From the NCBI RefSeq assembly GCF_000720175.1, contig NZ_JOIX01000059.1, positions 1 to 44,007 on the forward strand: DNA of 44,007 nt, written 5' to 3'. This document shows positions 8,250 through 16,429 of this stretch, in pieces (the stretch's first letter is position 1; the number at the start of each line of letters is the position of its first letter). Both the position numbers and the translations under genes were made by a program. This DNA is from Streptomyces sp. NRRL S-337 (lineage in GTDB: Bacteria; Actinomycetota; Actinomycetes; Streptomycetales; Streptomycetaceae). The notes beneath the pieces were generated by a model. That model saw only the letters and a program-made list of their open reading frames with translations. It searched no databases and was not told the DNA's origin.

Positions 8250-8263
8250 TAAGCGCTCGCTTA
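8250..8263 (+). promoter_or_regulatory. TetR-type palindrome upstream of thiolase
   Basis: TAAGCG-CT-CGCTTA is a 6+6 inverted repeat with a 2-bp centre, 150 bp upstream of the thiolase start. This form is common for actinobacterial TetR regulators of acyl-CoA metabolism. No TetR gene lies in the window, so the regulator would act in trans. Assignment is by motif and context. Confidence 0.55.
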
Positions 8264-8413
8264 GAAAAGAGGTCCGCATCACAACGCGCAGCCCGTGACC
8301 TCAGCAGTACGTGCAGGTAACTTCCCTCACAGTCCTCGCAATCTCTTCCGCCCGTCGCCCGACCACCGCCCCTCAACGAGGCGCAGGGCGCCACCTTGAT
8401 TCCTGGAGCCGTG

Positions 8414-9634
8414 ATGCCCGAAGCCGTGATCGTCTCAGCCGCCCGCTCCCCGATCGGCCGCGCCTTCAAGGGCTCGCTGAAGGACCTGCGCCCGGACGAC
8501 CTGACCGCGAAGATCATCGAGACCGCCCTGGCCAAGGTCCCCGAGCTGGACCCCAAGGACATCGACGACCTGATGCTGGGCTGTGGCCTCCCCGGTGGCG
8601 AGCAGGGCCACAACCTCGGCCGCATCGTGGCCGTCCAGATGGGGATGGACCACCTCCCGGGCTGCACCATCACCCGCTACTGTTCCTCGTCGCTCCAGAC
8701 GACGCGGATGGCGCTGCACGCCATCAAGGCCGGTGAGGGCGACGTCTTCATCTCGGCCGGTGTCGAGACGGTCTCGCGCAGCGTGAAGGGCACCTCCGAC
8801 GGGCTGCCCGACACCCACAACCCGCTCTTCGCCGACGCCGAGGCCCGTACGGCCGCGCGCGCCGAGCAGGAGGGCGCCGACTGGCACGACCCGCGCGAGG
8901 ACGGCCTGATCCCCGACGCGTACATCTCGATGGGCCAGACCGCGGAGAACCTCGCCCGCCTCAAGGGCGTCACCCGCCAGGACATGGACGAGTTCGGCGT
9001 ACGGTCGCAGAACCTCGCCGAGAAGGCGATCAAGGACGGCTTCTGGGAGCGGGAGATCACCCCGGTGACGCTGCCCGACGGCACGGTCGTCTCGCAGGAC
9101 GACGGCCCGCGCGCCGGCGTCACGCTGGAGGGCGTGCAGGGCCTCAAGCCGGTCTTCCGCCCCGACGGCCTGGTGACGGCCGGCAACTGCTGCCCGCTCA
9201 ACGACGGTGCCGCGGCGCTGGTCATCATGTCCGACACCAAGGCCCGCGAGCTGGGCCTGACTCCGCTCGCCCGGATCGTCTCCACCGGCGTCTCGGGCCT
9301 GTCCCCCGAGATCATGGGCTACGGCCCGGTCGAGGCCAGCAAGCAGGCGCTCCGCCGCGCCGGCCTCACCATCTCCGACATCGACCTGGTCGAGATCAAC
9401 GAGGCGTTCGCCGCCCAGGTGATCCCCTCCTACCGCGACCTGGACATCCCGCTGGACAAGCTGAACGTCAACGGCGGCGCGATCGCCGTCGGCCACCCCT
9501 TCGGCATGACCGGCGCCCGCATCACCACCACGCTCATCAACTCCCTCCAGTGGCACGACAAGCAGTTCGGCCTGGAGACCATGTGCGTCGGCGGCGGCCA
9601 GGGCATGGCGATGGTCATCGAGCGGCTGAGCTGA
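8414..9634 (+). CDS. Acetyl-CoA acetyltransferase / 3-ketoacyl-CoA thiolase
   Basis: This 406-residue thiolase-superfamily enzyme catalyses thiolytic cleavage or condensation of acyl-CoA. The nucleophilic Cys is at residue 90 in [37 protein letters not shown] (His) and [11 protein letters not shown] (second Cys) complete the active site. [13 protein letters not shown] is also typical. GGAG at 8405-8408 favours the ATG at 8414 over the in-frame GTG at 8411 or TTG at 8396. Beta-oxidation versus biosynthetic use cannot be told from sequence. A TetR-type palindrome lies upstream, and the gene's last codons form part of a 58-bp tandem repeat. Confidence 0.93.
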   Translation: MPEAVIVSAARSPIGRAFKGSLKDLRPDDLTAKIIETALAKVPELDPKDIDDLMLGCGLPGGEQGHNLGRIVAVQMGMDHLPGCTITRYCSSSLQTTRMALHAIKAGEGDVFISAGVETVSRSVKGTSDGLPDTHNPLFADAEARTAARAEQEGADWHDPREDGLIPDAYISMGQTAENLARLKGVTRQDMDEFGVRSQNLAEKAIKDGFWEREITPVTLPDGTVVSQDDGPRAGVTLEGVQGLKPVFRPDGLVTAGNCCPLNDGAAALVIMSDTKARELGLTPLARIVSTGVSGLSPEIMGYGPVEASKQALRRAGLTISDIDLVEINEAFAAQVIPSYRDLDIPLDKLNVNGGAIAVGHPFGMTGARITTTLINSLQWHDKQFGLETMCVGGGQGMAMVIERLS

Positions 9635-9752
9635 GCTGGAGCGAAGCGGAAGCGAAGTTCAGCGCGACCATGGGCCCGAGCGGCTGAGCTGAGCTGGAGC
9701 GAAGCGGAAGCGAAGTTCAGCGCGACCATGGGCACGAGCGGTTGAGCTGAGC
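9621..9752 (+). repeat. 58-bp tandem duplication at the thiolase 3' end
   Basis: A 58-bp unit beginning AGCGGCTGAGCTGAGC and ending ACCATGGGCCCG starts at 9621, repeats nearly exactly at 9679 and begins a third, diverging copy at 9737. The first copy includes the last codons and stop of the thiolase gene, so the duplication arose from the gene end. Each unit contains GAAGCGGAAGCGAAG, which adds internal short-repeat character and can pair imperfectly (GCTGAGC...GTTCAGC). Confidence 0.85.
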
Positions 9753-9777
9753 CGAGGATCTCCCCCGGGAATCCTTG

Positions 9778-9826
9778 AGGGTGTGCGCGCGGCGGAACAG
9801 ACCAACTCCCGCCCCGCGCACACCCT
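9778..9826 (+). terminator. 12-bp stem terminator candidate
   Basis: AGGGTGTGCGCG (9778-9789) pairs exactly with CGCGCACACCCT (9815-9826), loop 25 nt, followed by TCGCTGTTGT. It is placed to end thiolase transcription. Confidence 0.65.
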
Positions 9827-9896
9827 TCGCTGTTGTGCGGACACGGGCGGCGACGGCGCGTGACCTGCCTCACTCGTTAACAAGATCGCGACCCAA

Positions 9897-9932
9897 TCTC
9901 CCCCAGGATTGTGATGAACGTCCTGGGGGAGA
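9897..9932. other. Perfect 12-bp hairpin, possible second terminator or leader element
   Basis: TCTCCCCCAGGA (9897-9908) pairs exactly with TCCTGGGGGAGA (9921-9932) across a 12-nt loop. It is too far from the thiolase stop to be its primary terminator and lies 287 bp upstream of the next start. Confidence 0.5.
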
Positions 9933-10218
9933 AGCGTCGTTGCAGGTCAGCATGGGGTCACCGCACCCCAGGAGACCCATGCCCCCTAGCATTTCGGGAC
10001 ATAGCGCCCGGTGAGCGGTCGCCGACCCCCGGCAGGCTGATGTAGGAAGTCGGAGAACATTCTGCTAACGGGAGTACGCCGGTGAGCGAGCCGCCACCAT
10101 TGGTGACCTCCGTGAGCGGCGCATCAAGGGGGTCGCCCCGGCCTACGGCCGGGGGAAGTCCATGTACCGATGCACGGCCCGTGGGAAGTGGGCCGCCGAA
10201 CGAAGTGGAGGTCGGCGC

Positions 10219-11172
10219 ATGAGCGTCACCACCCTCGTCCTGCTCGTGGCCGCGGCCGTCGCCGTGGCGCTGGGCGCCGTCGCGCTGGGCACGGCCCGTG
10301 CGCTGCGCCGCCAGCTCGCCGAGCTGCACGGTGAGCTCGTCGCCGCCCGCCGGGACGCCGCGGCACGCGCGGAGGCGGCCGCGACTGCCGCCGCGACCAT
10401 CCCCGCCGCCCGCACCAGCCCGGCCGAGGCGACCCCGCTCGCGGACATACGCGCCGCCGTCGCCGACGCGCTCGCCGAGGAGCGCGAGCGCGAGCTGGCC
10501 GAGGCCCGGGCGTTCTGGGCCGCGCAGGAGGCCAGGGACGCCGCGGACGCCCCCTCCCTGCTCGGCCTCGGCGACGAGAGCCCGCTGGACGGCCGCGAGG
10601 GCCGGCTGACCCGCGACGGGCGGCCGGAGTTTGAGCGGTTCGACCTCCAGCCGTTCGTACCCCGCCAGGCGGACCTGGCCGGCCTGGAGCCGCTGCTGGG
10701 CCCGGACGCCCTGGAGGCGATGGACGCCCTGGAGTCCGTGGAGGCGCTGGAGGCCCTGGACGCACCGGAGTTGGAGCCCGTCGAGGGCACCGAGTCCGCC
10801 GAACTGGCCGCCGCCCGCCGCCGGCACCCCTCGCACCCGGACTTCTCGCCGTCCCCGGTGATCAGCGACTACGAGCGCACCGTGGCACGGCTGGAGGAGC
10901 TTGCCCGGGAGGCCACCGTGGTCGCGGACGTCCGCCCGGGCCCGTTGGGCACCCTGGACGTGTACGTCTTCGCCGACGGCACCACGCTCTGCCTGACCCC
11001 CGGCCAGCGCGAGGCCGCGGACCGGGTCGCGGACGCGCTGCACGCCGGGCGCACCCCGGTGCTGCTGGGCGGCTCCGGCATCTCCGGCGCGTACGCCCTG
11101 ACCTTCTCCTGGGGCGAGACCCGCGAGGACAGCGTCTACATCCTCGCCGACCGCGTCATCGCCTCGCTCTGA
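10219..11172 (+). CDS. Membrane-anchored protein of unknown function
   Basis: This 317-residue protein has one N-terminal membrane segment (about residues 4-26, LVLLVAAAVAVALGAVAL), then an Ala/Arg/Glu-rich probably coiled-coil stretch to about residue 110. An acidic low-complexity section with repeated ALEAMDALESVEALEAL follows, then a compact C-terminal region (about 220-317) containing VYVFADGTTLCLTPG and VLLGGSGISGAYALTF. The C-terminal part looks folded and conserved but I recognise no family. GGAGG seven bases upstream supports the ATG. The N-terminus would sit in the membrane with the bulk probably cytoplasmic. Confidence 0.75.
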   Translation: MSVTTLVLLVAAAVAVALGAVALGTARALRRQLAELHGELVAARRDAAARAEAAATAAATIPAARTSPAEATPLADIRAAVADALAEERERELAEARAFWAAQEARDAADAPSLLGLGDESPLDGREGRLTRDGRPEFERFDLQPFVPRQADLAGLEPLLGPDALEAMDALESVEALEALDAPELEPVEGTESAELAAARRRHPSHPDFSPSPVISDYERTVARLEELAREATVVADVRPGPLGTLDVYVFADGTTLCLTPGQREAADRVADALHAGRTPVLLGGSGISGAYALTFSWGETREDSVYILADRVIASL

Positions 11173-11486
11173 CGGCCGTTCCGCCCGAGGCTCCGACCGC
11201 GGTTCCTCCGAGGGCCCGACCGCCGTTCCGCCCGAGGCTCTGATCATCGTTCCGCCCGGGCCGGTGGCCGGAAGTCTGGCCGAAATGCCGCCCGCGGCAT
11301 CACGTCCGGAATACCCCCCACCCCCGCCACGTTGTGGCCCCGCAGGGGGCCCACGCACCCCCTAGGGGATCCGTTCGACCGCCCCCTAGGGTCCGCCCCG
11401 GGGCCCGCAGGGGGGCCCACATCCGAGGCTCCCGAAGCCCCCCAGCTCCGCCTCCACGGCAGACAGCCGCCCCTGGCAGCGTTCCC
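11173..11486. other. Convergent intergenic region with short tandem repeats
   Basis: This 314-bp gap separates two convergent unknown genes. It begins with about four imperfect copies of a 23-24-bp repeat (11176-11265). It continues with paired CCCCCTAGGG-type elements and two copies of CCGCAGGG-GGCCCAC (near 11339 and 11404). I see no gene and no single clear terminator, although the G/C-run symmetry could serve as one. Confidence 0.55.
11176..11265 (+). repeat. About four copies of a 23-24-bp tandem repeat
   Basis: CCGTTCCGCCCGAGGCTC occurs exactly at 11176-11193 and 11223-11240. Diverged copies start near 11199 (GCGGTTCCTCCGAGGG) and 11247 (CGTTCCGCCCGGG). The spacing is a regular 23-24 bp. 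It starts four bases after the stop codon at 11172. Confidence 0.7.
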
Positions 11487-11846
11487 CTAGCAGCGTTCCG
11501 CTGTGGCCCGTACGCAGCGCACGGCCTCCGCCAGTTCTTCGGCGGGGGCCACTTTCGCGTCAGGGTCGGGTCCGGAGCCGGCCGGGCCGGCGGCCGCGGC
11601 CCGTAGTGCCTCGACGAGGTCGTGCCCGGCCACCGCGAGCTGGTCGCCGACCGCGAACATCCCGGCGTCCGGGAACGGGCGCGGCGGCTCCCCGGGCCGT
11701 TCGATCAGCTGCGCACGGGTCGCCAACTCCCGTGCCAGGGCGAGCCCCTCGGCCGCCGCGCCCTGGCTGAGCCGGCTCTGCGGCAGCGCTCGGAGGCGGT
11801 CGGCGAGGGCGTCCACCGCGGTCTGCAAAGGGGTCACGTCAAGCAC
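11487..11846 (-). CDS. Small helical protein of unknown function
   Basis: This 119-residue protein is rich in Ala, Leu, Arg and Glu and appears all-helical: residues 3-50 (PLQTAVDALADRLRALPQSR), a Pro-rich turn (ERPGEPPRPFPDAG), and helices from residue 63 to the end. There are two Cys near the C-terminus (AVRCVRATAERC). No family is recognised, but codon usage and helical periodicity support a real gene. It is convergent with the membrane protein gene at 10219. Confidence 0.65.
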   Translation of the reverse strand: MLDVTPLQTAVDALADRLRALPQSRLSQGAAAEGLALARELATRAQLIERPGEPPRPFPDAGMFAVGDQLAVAGHDLVEALRAAAAGPAGSGPDPDAKVAPAEELAEAVRCVRATAERC

Positions 11847-11944
11847 GTCGTGAGCCTATGCGCCACTCCCGGGTGGTTGCCAACGGCGGAAGCCTCAGGC
11901 ACGGTGTGCTGAAGAACCAGCATCGACCGCGTCCGGAGGCGCCG

Positions 11945-12172
11945 ATGTCTCAGCTCTTCTCCGAAGAGACCCACCGGAACATGCTCTCCCGCATCCCCGA
12001 GTGCACGGGACGGGAAATCTCCGAATGGCTCCGCACCGTTGACGAAGGCCCCGCTCTCTTCCGCTTCGACGAAAAGGTCAGCTGGCTCCGTGGCGAGCAC
12101 AACCTCGCCCACGGGCACGCCAAGGCGATCGTTCACGAACACGACCTCAGGCGCGCCGCGCGGAAGTTCTGA
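11945..12172 (+). CDS. Small DUF4287-like protein
   Basis: This 75-residue protein begins SQLFSEETHRNMLSRIPECTG, followed by REISEWLRTVDEG and VSWLRGEHNLAHGHAKAIVHEHD. The pattern of a short helix, EW, then WL--EH-L-HG-A-A-V matches DUF4287-type proteins, often annotated near DUF5655 or as small DNA- or ligand-binding helper proteins with unknown role. It is monocistronic, with a very strong terminator at 12200-12235. The ATG follows CGGAGGCG at about 11935. Confidence 0.75.
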   Translation: MSQLFSEETHRNMLSRIPECTGREISEWLRTVDEGPALFRFDEKVSWLRGEHNLAHGHAKAIVHEHDLRRAARKF

Positions 12173-12199
12173 TCCGCGATGAGGCGCCGTCCTCAACCC

Positions 12200-12235
12200 C
12201 GAAGGGCCCGCAGGCTGCTGCCTGCGGGCCCTTCG
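12200..12235. terminator. 16-bp stem bidirectional terminator
   Basis: CGAAGGGCCCGCAGGC (12200-12215) and GCCTGCGGGCCCTTCG (12220-12235) pair perfectly around a 4-nt loop (TGCT). It sits between two convergent genes, the DUF4287-like gene and the Bax1-I gene, and can serve both. Confidence 0.88.
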
Positions 12236-12277
12236 TCATGGTGCTGCTTACGGAGCTGTTTGTGCCGCGGGGTCCGG

Positions 12278-13156
12278 TCAGTCGCCCCGGAGGATGGAGA
12301 TCAGCCGCAGCATCTCCATGTAGATCCAGACCAGCGTCAGGGTCAGGCCGAACGCCGCCAGCCAGGACTCCTCGCGCGGCGCGCCGTAGGCGATGCCGTC
12401 CTCGACCTGCTTGAAGTCCAGGGCGAGGAACAGCGCACCGAGCACCACGCCGACGATGCCGAAGAGGATGCCCAGGCCGCCGCTGCGGAAGCCGAGGCCG
12501 TCCCCGCCGCCGAAGACCATGAACAGCACGTTGACCAGCGACAGCAGGACGAAGCCCATCGCCGCGATCAGCACGAAGCGGGTGAAGCGGGCGGTGACCC
12601 GGACGATCCGCGTCTTGTAGGCGACCAGCATGGTGACGAACACCGCCATCGTGCCCAGCACCGCCTGCATGGGGGCGCCGGCCATCTTCGGCAGGTCGTT
12701 GAGGAAGCCGCTGAGCGCGCCGAGGAAGACGCCCTCCAGTGCCGCGTACGCGAGGATCAGCGCGGGCGACGGCCGGCGCTTGAAGGACTGGACGAAGCCC
12801 AGCACCATCGCGACCAGACCCGCGCCGACGGCGAAGCCGAGGTTCTGGGTCAGGAACAGCCAGCCGACGGTGGCACCGGCGATGACCGTGCCGAGCGTCA
12901 GGCCCGTGCGCGTGACGACGTCGTCCATCGTCATGGGCCGGGTCTGCGGCGCGTACTGCGGCGGTGCCTGGGTGACGGGCTGACCCTGGGCGTACGGGTC
13001 GGTGGGGGCCTGCGCGTAGGGGTTGCCGCCCTGTGCGTAGGGGTTGGTGCCGGCGTACGGGTTCGCGGTGGGGCCCCCGGCCTGCGCGTTGAAGCCCGCG
13101 TAGCCGGTGTCGCGGCTGAACCCCCGTCGCGAGAAGACCGGGTTGCTGCTCCTCAT
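12278..13156 (-). CDS. Bax inhibitor-1 (YccA/BI-1) family membrane protein
   Basis: This 292-residue protein has a soluble N-terminal tail (residues 1-75) and about seven hydrophobic helices typical of the BI-1/YccA family (Pfam Bax1-I), which includes calcium-leak channels and protease modulators. The tail carries four (N/D)PYA units in NPYAGTNPYAQGGNPYAQ and TDPYAQG, a feature added to the core fold. The last helices contain LGALFLALDFKQVEDGIAYG, with the acidic residues that are conserved in the family. GGAGGA five bases before the ATG at 13156 sets this start; the longer in-frame extension upstream lacks support. Physiological role is unknown. Confidence 0.86.
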   Translation of the reverse strand: MRSSNPVFSRRGFSRDTGYAGFNAQAGGPTANPYAGTNPYAQGGNPYAQAPTDPYAQGQPVTQAPPQYAPQTRPMTMDDVVTRTGLTLGTVIAGATVGWLFLTQNLGFAVGAGLVAMVLGFVQSFKRRPSPALILAYAALEGVFLGALSGFLNDLPKMAGAPMQAVLGTMAVFVTMLVAYKTRIVRVTARFTRFVLIAAMGFVLLSLVNVLFMVFGGGDGLGFRSGGLGILFGIVGVVLGALFLALDFKQVEDGIAYGAPREESWLAAFGLTLTLVWIYMEMLRLISILRGD

Positions 13157-13582
13157 CTCACTCCTCCATGGCCGCCCTGCGCGGCCTTGACGGCAAGCGT
13201 AATGGCTTGGCAAAGACACGTCGCTCGTTCTTGGGCAGGATCTTTCCCCGTCCCCGGCGCTTCACGTCCTCCAGGAGGAGGACGTCCGGGAGGCCGCGGA
13301 CGTGCCCGGAGGCCGCCCCGATCCATACACCCGGGCGCAACGGACGTCACATCCGAGCAGGCAACCGATTCACCGGAGCGGCCGTCTTTCCTTCCGGCCG
13401 GAAGTGCCCTGCTGGGCGGATCGGCGGAGATGACACCTGGTCATGATCCGTATGCCGGAGCGCCCCTTCCCCACGCCCCGGCGGCTCACTGTGCGTAGTG
13501 CCATGGGCGCGATTCGTGGTAATCGGGGGGACAGACGGGGCTATTCTGGCGGCAAACAGCAGCGAAAGAGGTTGAGGTCCCT
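13157..13582. other. Divergent promoter region
   Basis: This 426-bp gap separates the divergent Bax1-I gene and the envelope glycosyltransferase gene. A -10-like TATTCT (13542-13547) sits 36-41 bp before the GTG at 13583. An AT-richer pocket near 13197-13215 could hold the Bax1-I promoter. I see no gene. Confidence 0.5.
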
Positions 13583-16429
13583 GTGCCTGACGTCTCCGTA
13601 GTCGTCATCGTCTACAACGACGCCGACCGGTTGCCGACCGCGGTCCAGTCCGTACTGGACCAGACGCTCCGGGACGTCGAGGTGGTGATCGTCGACGACT
13701 GCAGCACCGACCGTTCCTTCGAAGTGGCGCAGCAGCTCGCCGCCACGCACCCGGAGAGAGTCAGAGCCTTCCAGCTGCCGGAGAACAGCGGCGCGGGCGG
13801 CGAGCCGCGCAATGCCGGCATCCAGCACACCCGTGGCCGTTACGTCATGTTCCTGGACAGCGACGACGTCCTGGAGGTCAATGCCTGCCGGAACATGCTG
13901 GAGGCCGCCGAGGAAACCGGCTCGGACATCGTTTCCGGTCTGTGCGTCCGGCTGCACAAGGACACCCGCAATCAGAAGCGGGACGAATGGTATTCCTGGC
14001 TGTATGCCACGACCCGGACCCTGGAGTCGGTCACGGAATTGCCGGACCTCTTCGTCTGGGACACCCTCTCCACCAACAAGTGCTATCGCCGCGAATTCCT
14101 GATCGAACATGACCTGCGATTCCCGAAGGGCATGTTCTACGAGGACCTGATGTTCATCGCCGATGCCTATCTCGCGGCGAAGCGCATCACGCTGATTCCC
14201 AATCAGGTCTATTTCTGGCACGTATTCGAGCGGGCCGCCGTGAAATCGGTGACGAACCGGCGGCACGAAATGACGAACTATGCGCACCGGCTGGAGATCC
14301 ACCGGCGCATCGACGCATTGCTGGCCGAGCGCGGGCTGACCGAGATGAAGCTCGCCAAGGACGTCAAATTCCTCAAGCACGATCTGGTGCTGCATCTGCG
14401 CGACCTGCCGTTCCGGGACGAGTCCTACCGCCGCGAGTTCGCCGAACTCTCCCGGGAATACCTCGCCGGCATCGCCCCCGAGGCGTACGAGCGGGTGCCG
14501 GCCATCCAGGCCATCTGCGCGTACCTGCTCCAGCGGGGTGACTGGGACAACCTGATCCCGGCCGTGGACACGCTGATCAACCGCGACAAGGTCTCCTCGC
14601 CGCTGGCCGAGCACGACGGCCGGATCTACTGGTGCGGGGGCCACTTCGACGACGCCTTCGGCCGCTCCGTACTGGACGTCACCGACATCGGCTACCACGA
14701 GAAGCCGGTCAACCAGCTGTTCCTGCGCAACCAGCTCACCCGTTACCAGGACTCCGGCCGGACCGTCTCCCTGGCCGGGCGGATCACCAACCCGCTGGGC
14801 GTGGTACCGCCCGGTGCGCGGCTGGCCGGCGAGCTGGAGTTCAGCGCCCGGCGGCGCAGCCTGCAGTCCTTCCGCTTCCCGGTCGGGGAGCTGCGCCACG
14901 AGGGTGACGCGATCCACTGGGCGGCCACCGCGGACCTCACCGCCGGGCTGCGTCCGCTGGGCATCGTCGACTCCATCTGGGACGTACGGCTGCGGCTGGA
15001 CGTGGACGGGGTGCGGACCACGACCCGGCTCACCGTCGCCGACACCGAGCTGACCGGGTCGCTGCCGGTCCGGCCACGACTGACGCGGATGGTCGCCGAC
15101 CGTCTGCAGCCGCATGCCTCGGCCAAGGGGCATCTGGCGTTCCGGCTGGTCAGCGAGGGTGCGAGCGCCGAGCGGATGCAGGAGCTGATCACCCGCGGGG
15201 TGCGCGGGAAGCCGGGCACGCTCGCCAAGTCCGGCTACCGCAAGGCGAAGGAGCTGCGCAGGAAGGTCGTCTCCGGCGACAACAAGCTCCGGGTGTACCA
15301 CGAGGTGTTCTGCCGGCTGCCCGTCAAGAAGCGCACGGTGGTCTTCGAGAGCCACCTGGGCAAGCAGTACAGCGACAGTCCGCGCGCGATCTACGAGGAG
15401 ATGCGCCGGCAGGGCCTGGAGTTCGAGGCGATCTGGTCGTACGCCGGCTCGCCGAAGGACTTCCCGAAGGGCGTCACGCTGGTCAAGCGCTGGTCGCTGC
15501 CGTACCTCAAGGCGCTGGCGCAGGCGGAGTTCTGGGTGGACAACCAGAGCTACCCGCTCAAGCTCACCAAGCGCCCCGAGACCACGTACCTCCAGACCTG
15601 GCACGGCTCGGCGCTGAAGAAGATGGGCTTCGACCAGCCCGCGCTCAAGGCGCAGACCCGGCAGCAGCAGGAGGAGCAGCAGAGTTCGCTGGACCGCTTC
15701 GACCGCTTCCTGGTCCGTTCCGAGCACGATGTGCACACCCTGGCCAGGGCGTTCCGGCTCAAGGAGAAGACGCTGCTGCGGGTCGGGTACCCGCGCAACG
15801 ACGCGCTGGTGCGCGCCCGGCAGCGCGAGGAGGAGCTGGGTCGGCGGGAACGCGGGCCGCTGGCCGCGGAGTTGGGAATCCCCGAGGACAAGACCGTGCT
15901 GCTGTACGCGCCGACGTTCCGCAAGGCGGGCGGCCGGCACGGGCGCTTCGAATTGCCCTTCGACGTCGAGCGGTTCGCGGAGCAGTTCGGCGACCGCTAC
16001 GTCCTGCTGGTGCGCTCGCACTATCTCAATCACGTGGTGCTGCCCCCGACGGTGCAGGGCCGGGTCATCGACGTGTCGGCGCGTCATGACGTGACGCCGC
16101 TGCTGGCGCTGGCCGACGGGCTGATCACCGACTATTCGTCGGTGATGTTCGACTACGCGCTGCTGGACCGGCCGTTGGTGTTCTTCACCTACGACTACGA
16201 CGAATACGTCCACGAGGGCCGGGGGACCTACTTCGATCTGCTGGCGCACGCGCCGGGCCCGGTGGTCCGTACCGAGGACGATTTCCACGAGACGATCAAG
16301 TCGTTCGAGACGCAGTCTCTGGAATACGCCCGCAAGCGCGCGGAATTCGTCGCCAAGTTCGGGGAATACGACCGGGGCGACGCCGCCCGGAGCATTGTCG
16401 ATCAGTTCTTTGCGCAGTGGAGCCGTTGA
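13583..16429 (+). CDS. GT2 glycosyltransferase fused to TagF-like CDP-glycerol glycerophosphotransferase
   Basis: This 948-residue bifunctional enzyme acts in cell-wall polymer (teichoic-acid-like) synthesis. Residues 1-~240 are a GT-A family 2 domain: VSVVVIVYNDADRL, VVIVDDCSTD, GAGGEPRNAGI, and the DxD equivalent FLDSDDVLE. A middle section (about 250-560) has no clear domain. Residues ~570-940 match the glyphos_transf family of TagB/TagF: FESHLGKQYSDSPRAIYEEM, LQTWHGSALKKMG with the catalytic-type His, GYPRNDAL, YAPTFRK and ITDYSSVMFDYAL. GAGG five bases upstream supports the GTG. The stop overlaps the next ATG (TGATG), so the GT4 is coupled. It is probably cytoplasmic and membrane-associated. 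Confidence 0.88.
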   Translation: MPDVSVVVIVYNDADRLPTAVQSVLDQTLRDVEVVIVDDCSTDRSFEVAQQLAATHPERVRAFQLPENSGAGGEPRNAGIQHTRGRYVMFLDSDDVLEVNACRNMLEAAEETGSDIVSGLCVRLHKDTRNQKRDEWYSWLYATTRTLESVTELPDLFVWDTLSTNKCYRREFLIEHDLRFPKGMFYEDLMFIADAYLAAKRITLIPNQVYFWHVFERAAVKSVTNRRHEMTNYAHRLEIHRRIDALLAERGLTEMKLAKDVKFLKHDLVLHLRDLPFRDESYRREFAELSREYLAGIAPEAYERVPAIQAICAYLLQRGDWDNLIPAVDTLINRDKVSSPLAEHDGRIYWCGGHFDDAFGRSVLDVTDIGYHEKPVNQLFLRNQLTRYQDSGRTVSLAGRITNPLGVVPPGARLAGELEFSARRRSLQSFRFPVGELRHEGDAIHWAATADLTAGLRPLGIVDSIWDVRLRLDVDGVRTTTRLTVADTELTGSLPVRPRLTRMVADRLQPHASAKGHLAFRLVSEGASAERMQELITRGVRGKPGTLAKSGYRKAKELRRKVVSGDNKLRVYHEVFCRLPVKKRTVVFESHLGKQYSDSPRAIYEEMRRQGLEFEAIWSYAGSPKDFPKGVTLVKRWSLPYLKALAQAEFWVDNQSYPLKLTKRPETTYLQTWHGSALKKMGFDQPALKAQTRQQQEEQQSSLDRFDRFLVRSEHDVHTLARAFRLKEKTLLRVGYPRNDALVRARQREEELGRRERGPLAAELGIPEDKTVLLYAPTFRKAGGRHGRFELPFDVERFAEQFGDRYVLLVRSHYLNHVVLPPTVQGRVIDVSARHDVTPLLALADGLITDYSSVMFDYALLDRPLVFFTYDYDEYVHEGRGTYFDLLAHAPGPVVRTEDDFHETIKSFETQSLEYARKRAEFVAKFGEYDRGDAARSIVDQFFAQWSR

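Larger units (their letters stand above)
9635..10218. other. Intergenic region with repeats and hairpins
   Basis: This 584-bp gap holds the rest of the 58-bp tandem repeat, a terminator-like hairpin (9778-9826) and a second strong hairpin (9897-9932). From 9950 to 10210 I see no protein gene; GGAGG at 10207-10211 belongs to the next gene. Short frames here lack family resemblance. Confidence 0.6.

Noticed and set aside
5584..8673. A 1029-codon minus-strand frame extending past cystathionine beta-synthase
   Set aside because: Only the first 462 residues match a protein family; the extension is the antisense of the SGNH hydrolase gene and is arginine/glycine-rich.
12179..13498. A 439-codon plus-strand frame antisense to the Bax1-I gene
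   Set aside because: It overlaps a clear 16-bp terminator and reads Arg/Gln/Asp low-complexity.
13541..16288. A 915-codon minus-strand frame antisense to the GT2-TagF gene
   Set aside because: Composition is an artefact of GC-rich sense codons; no motifs and no start signal.
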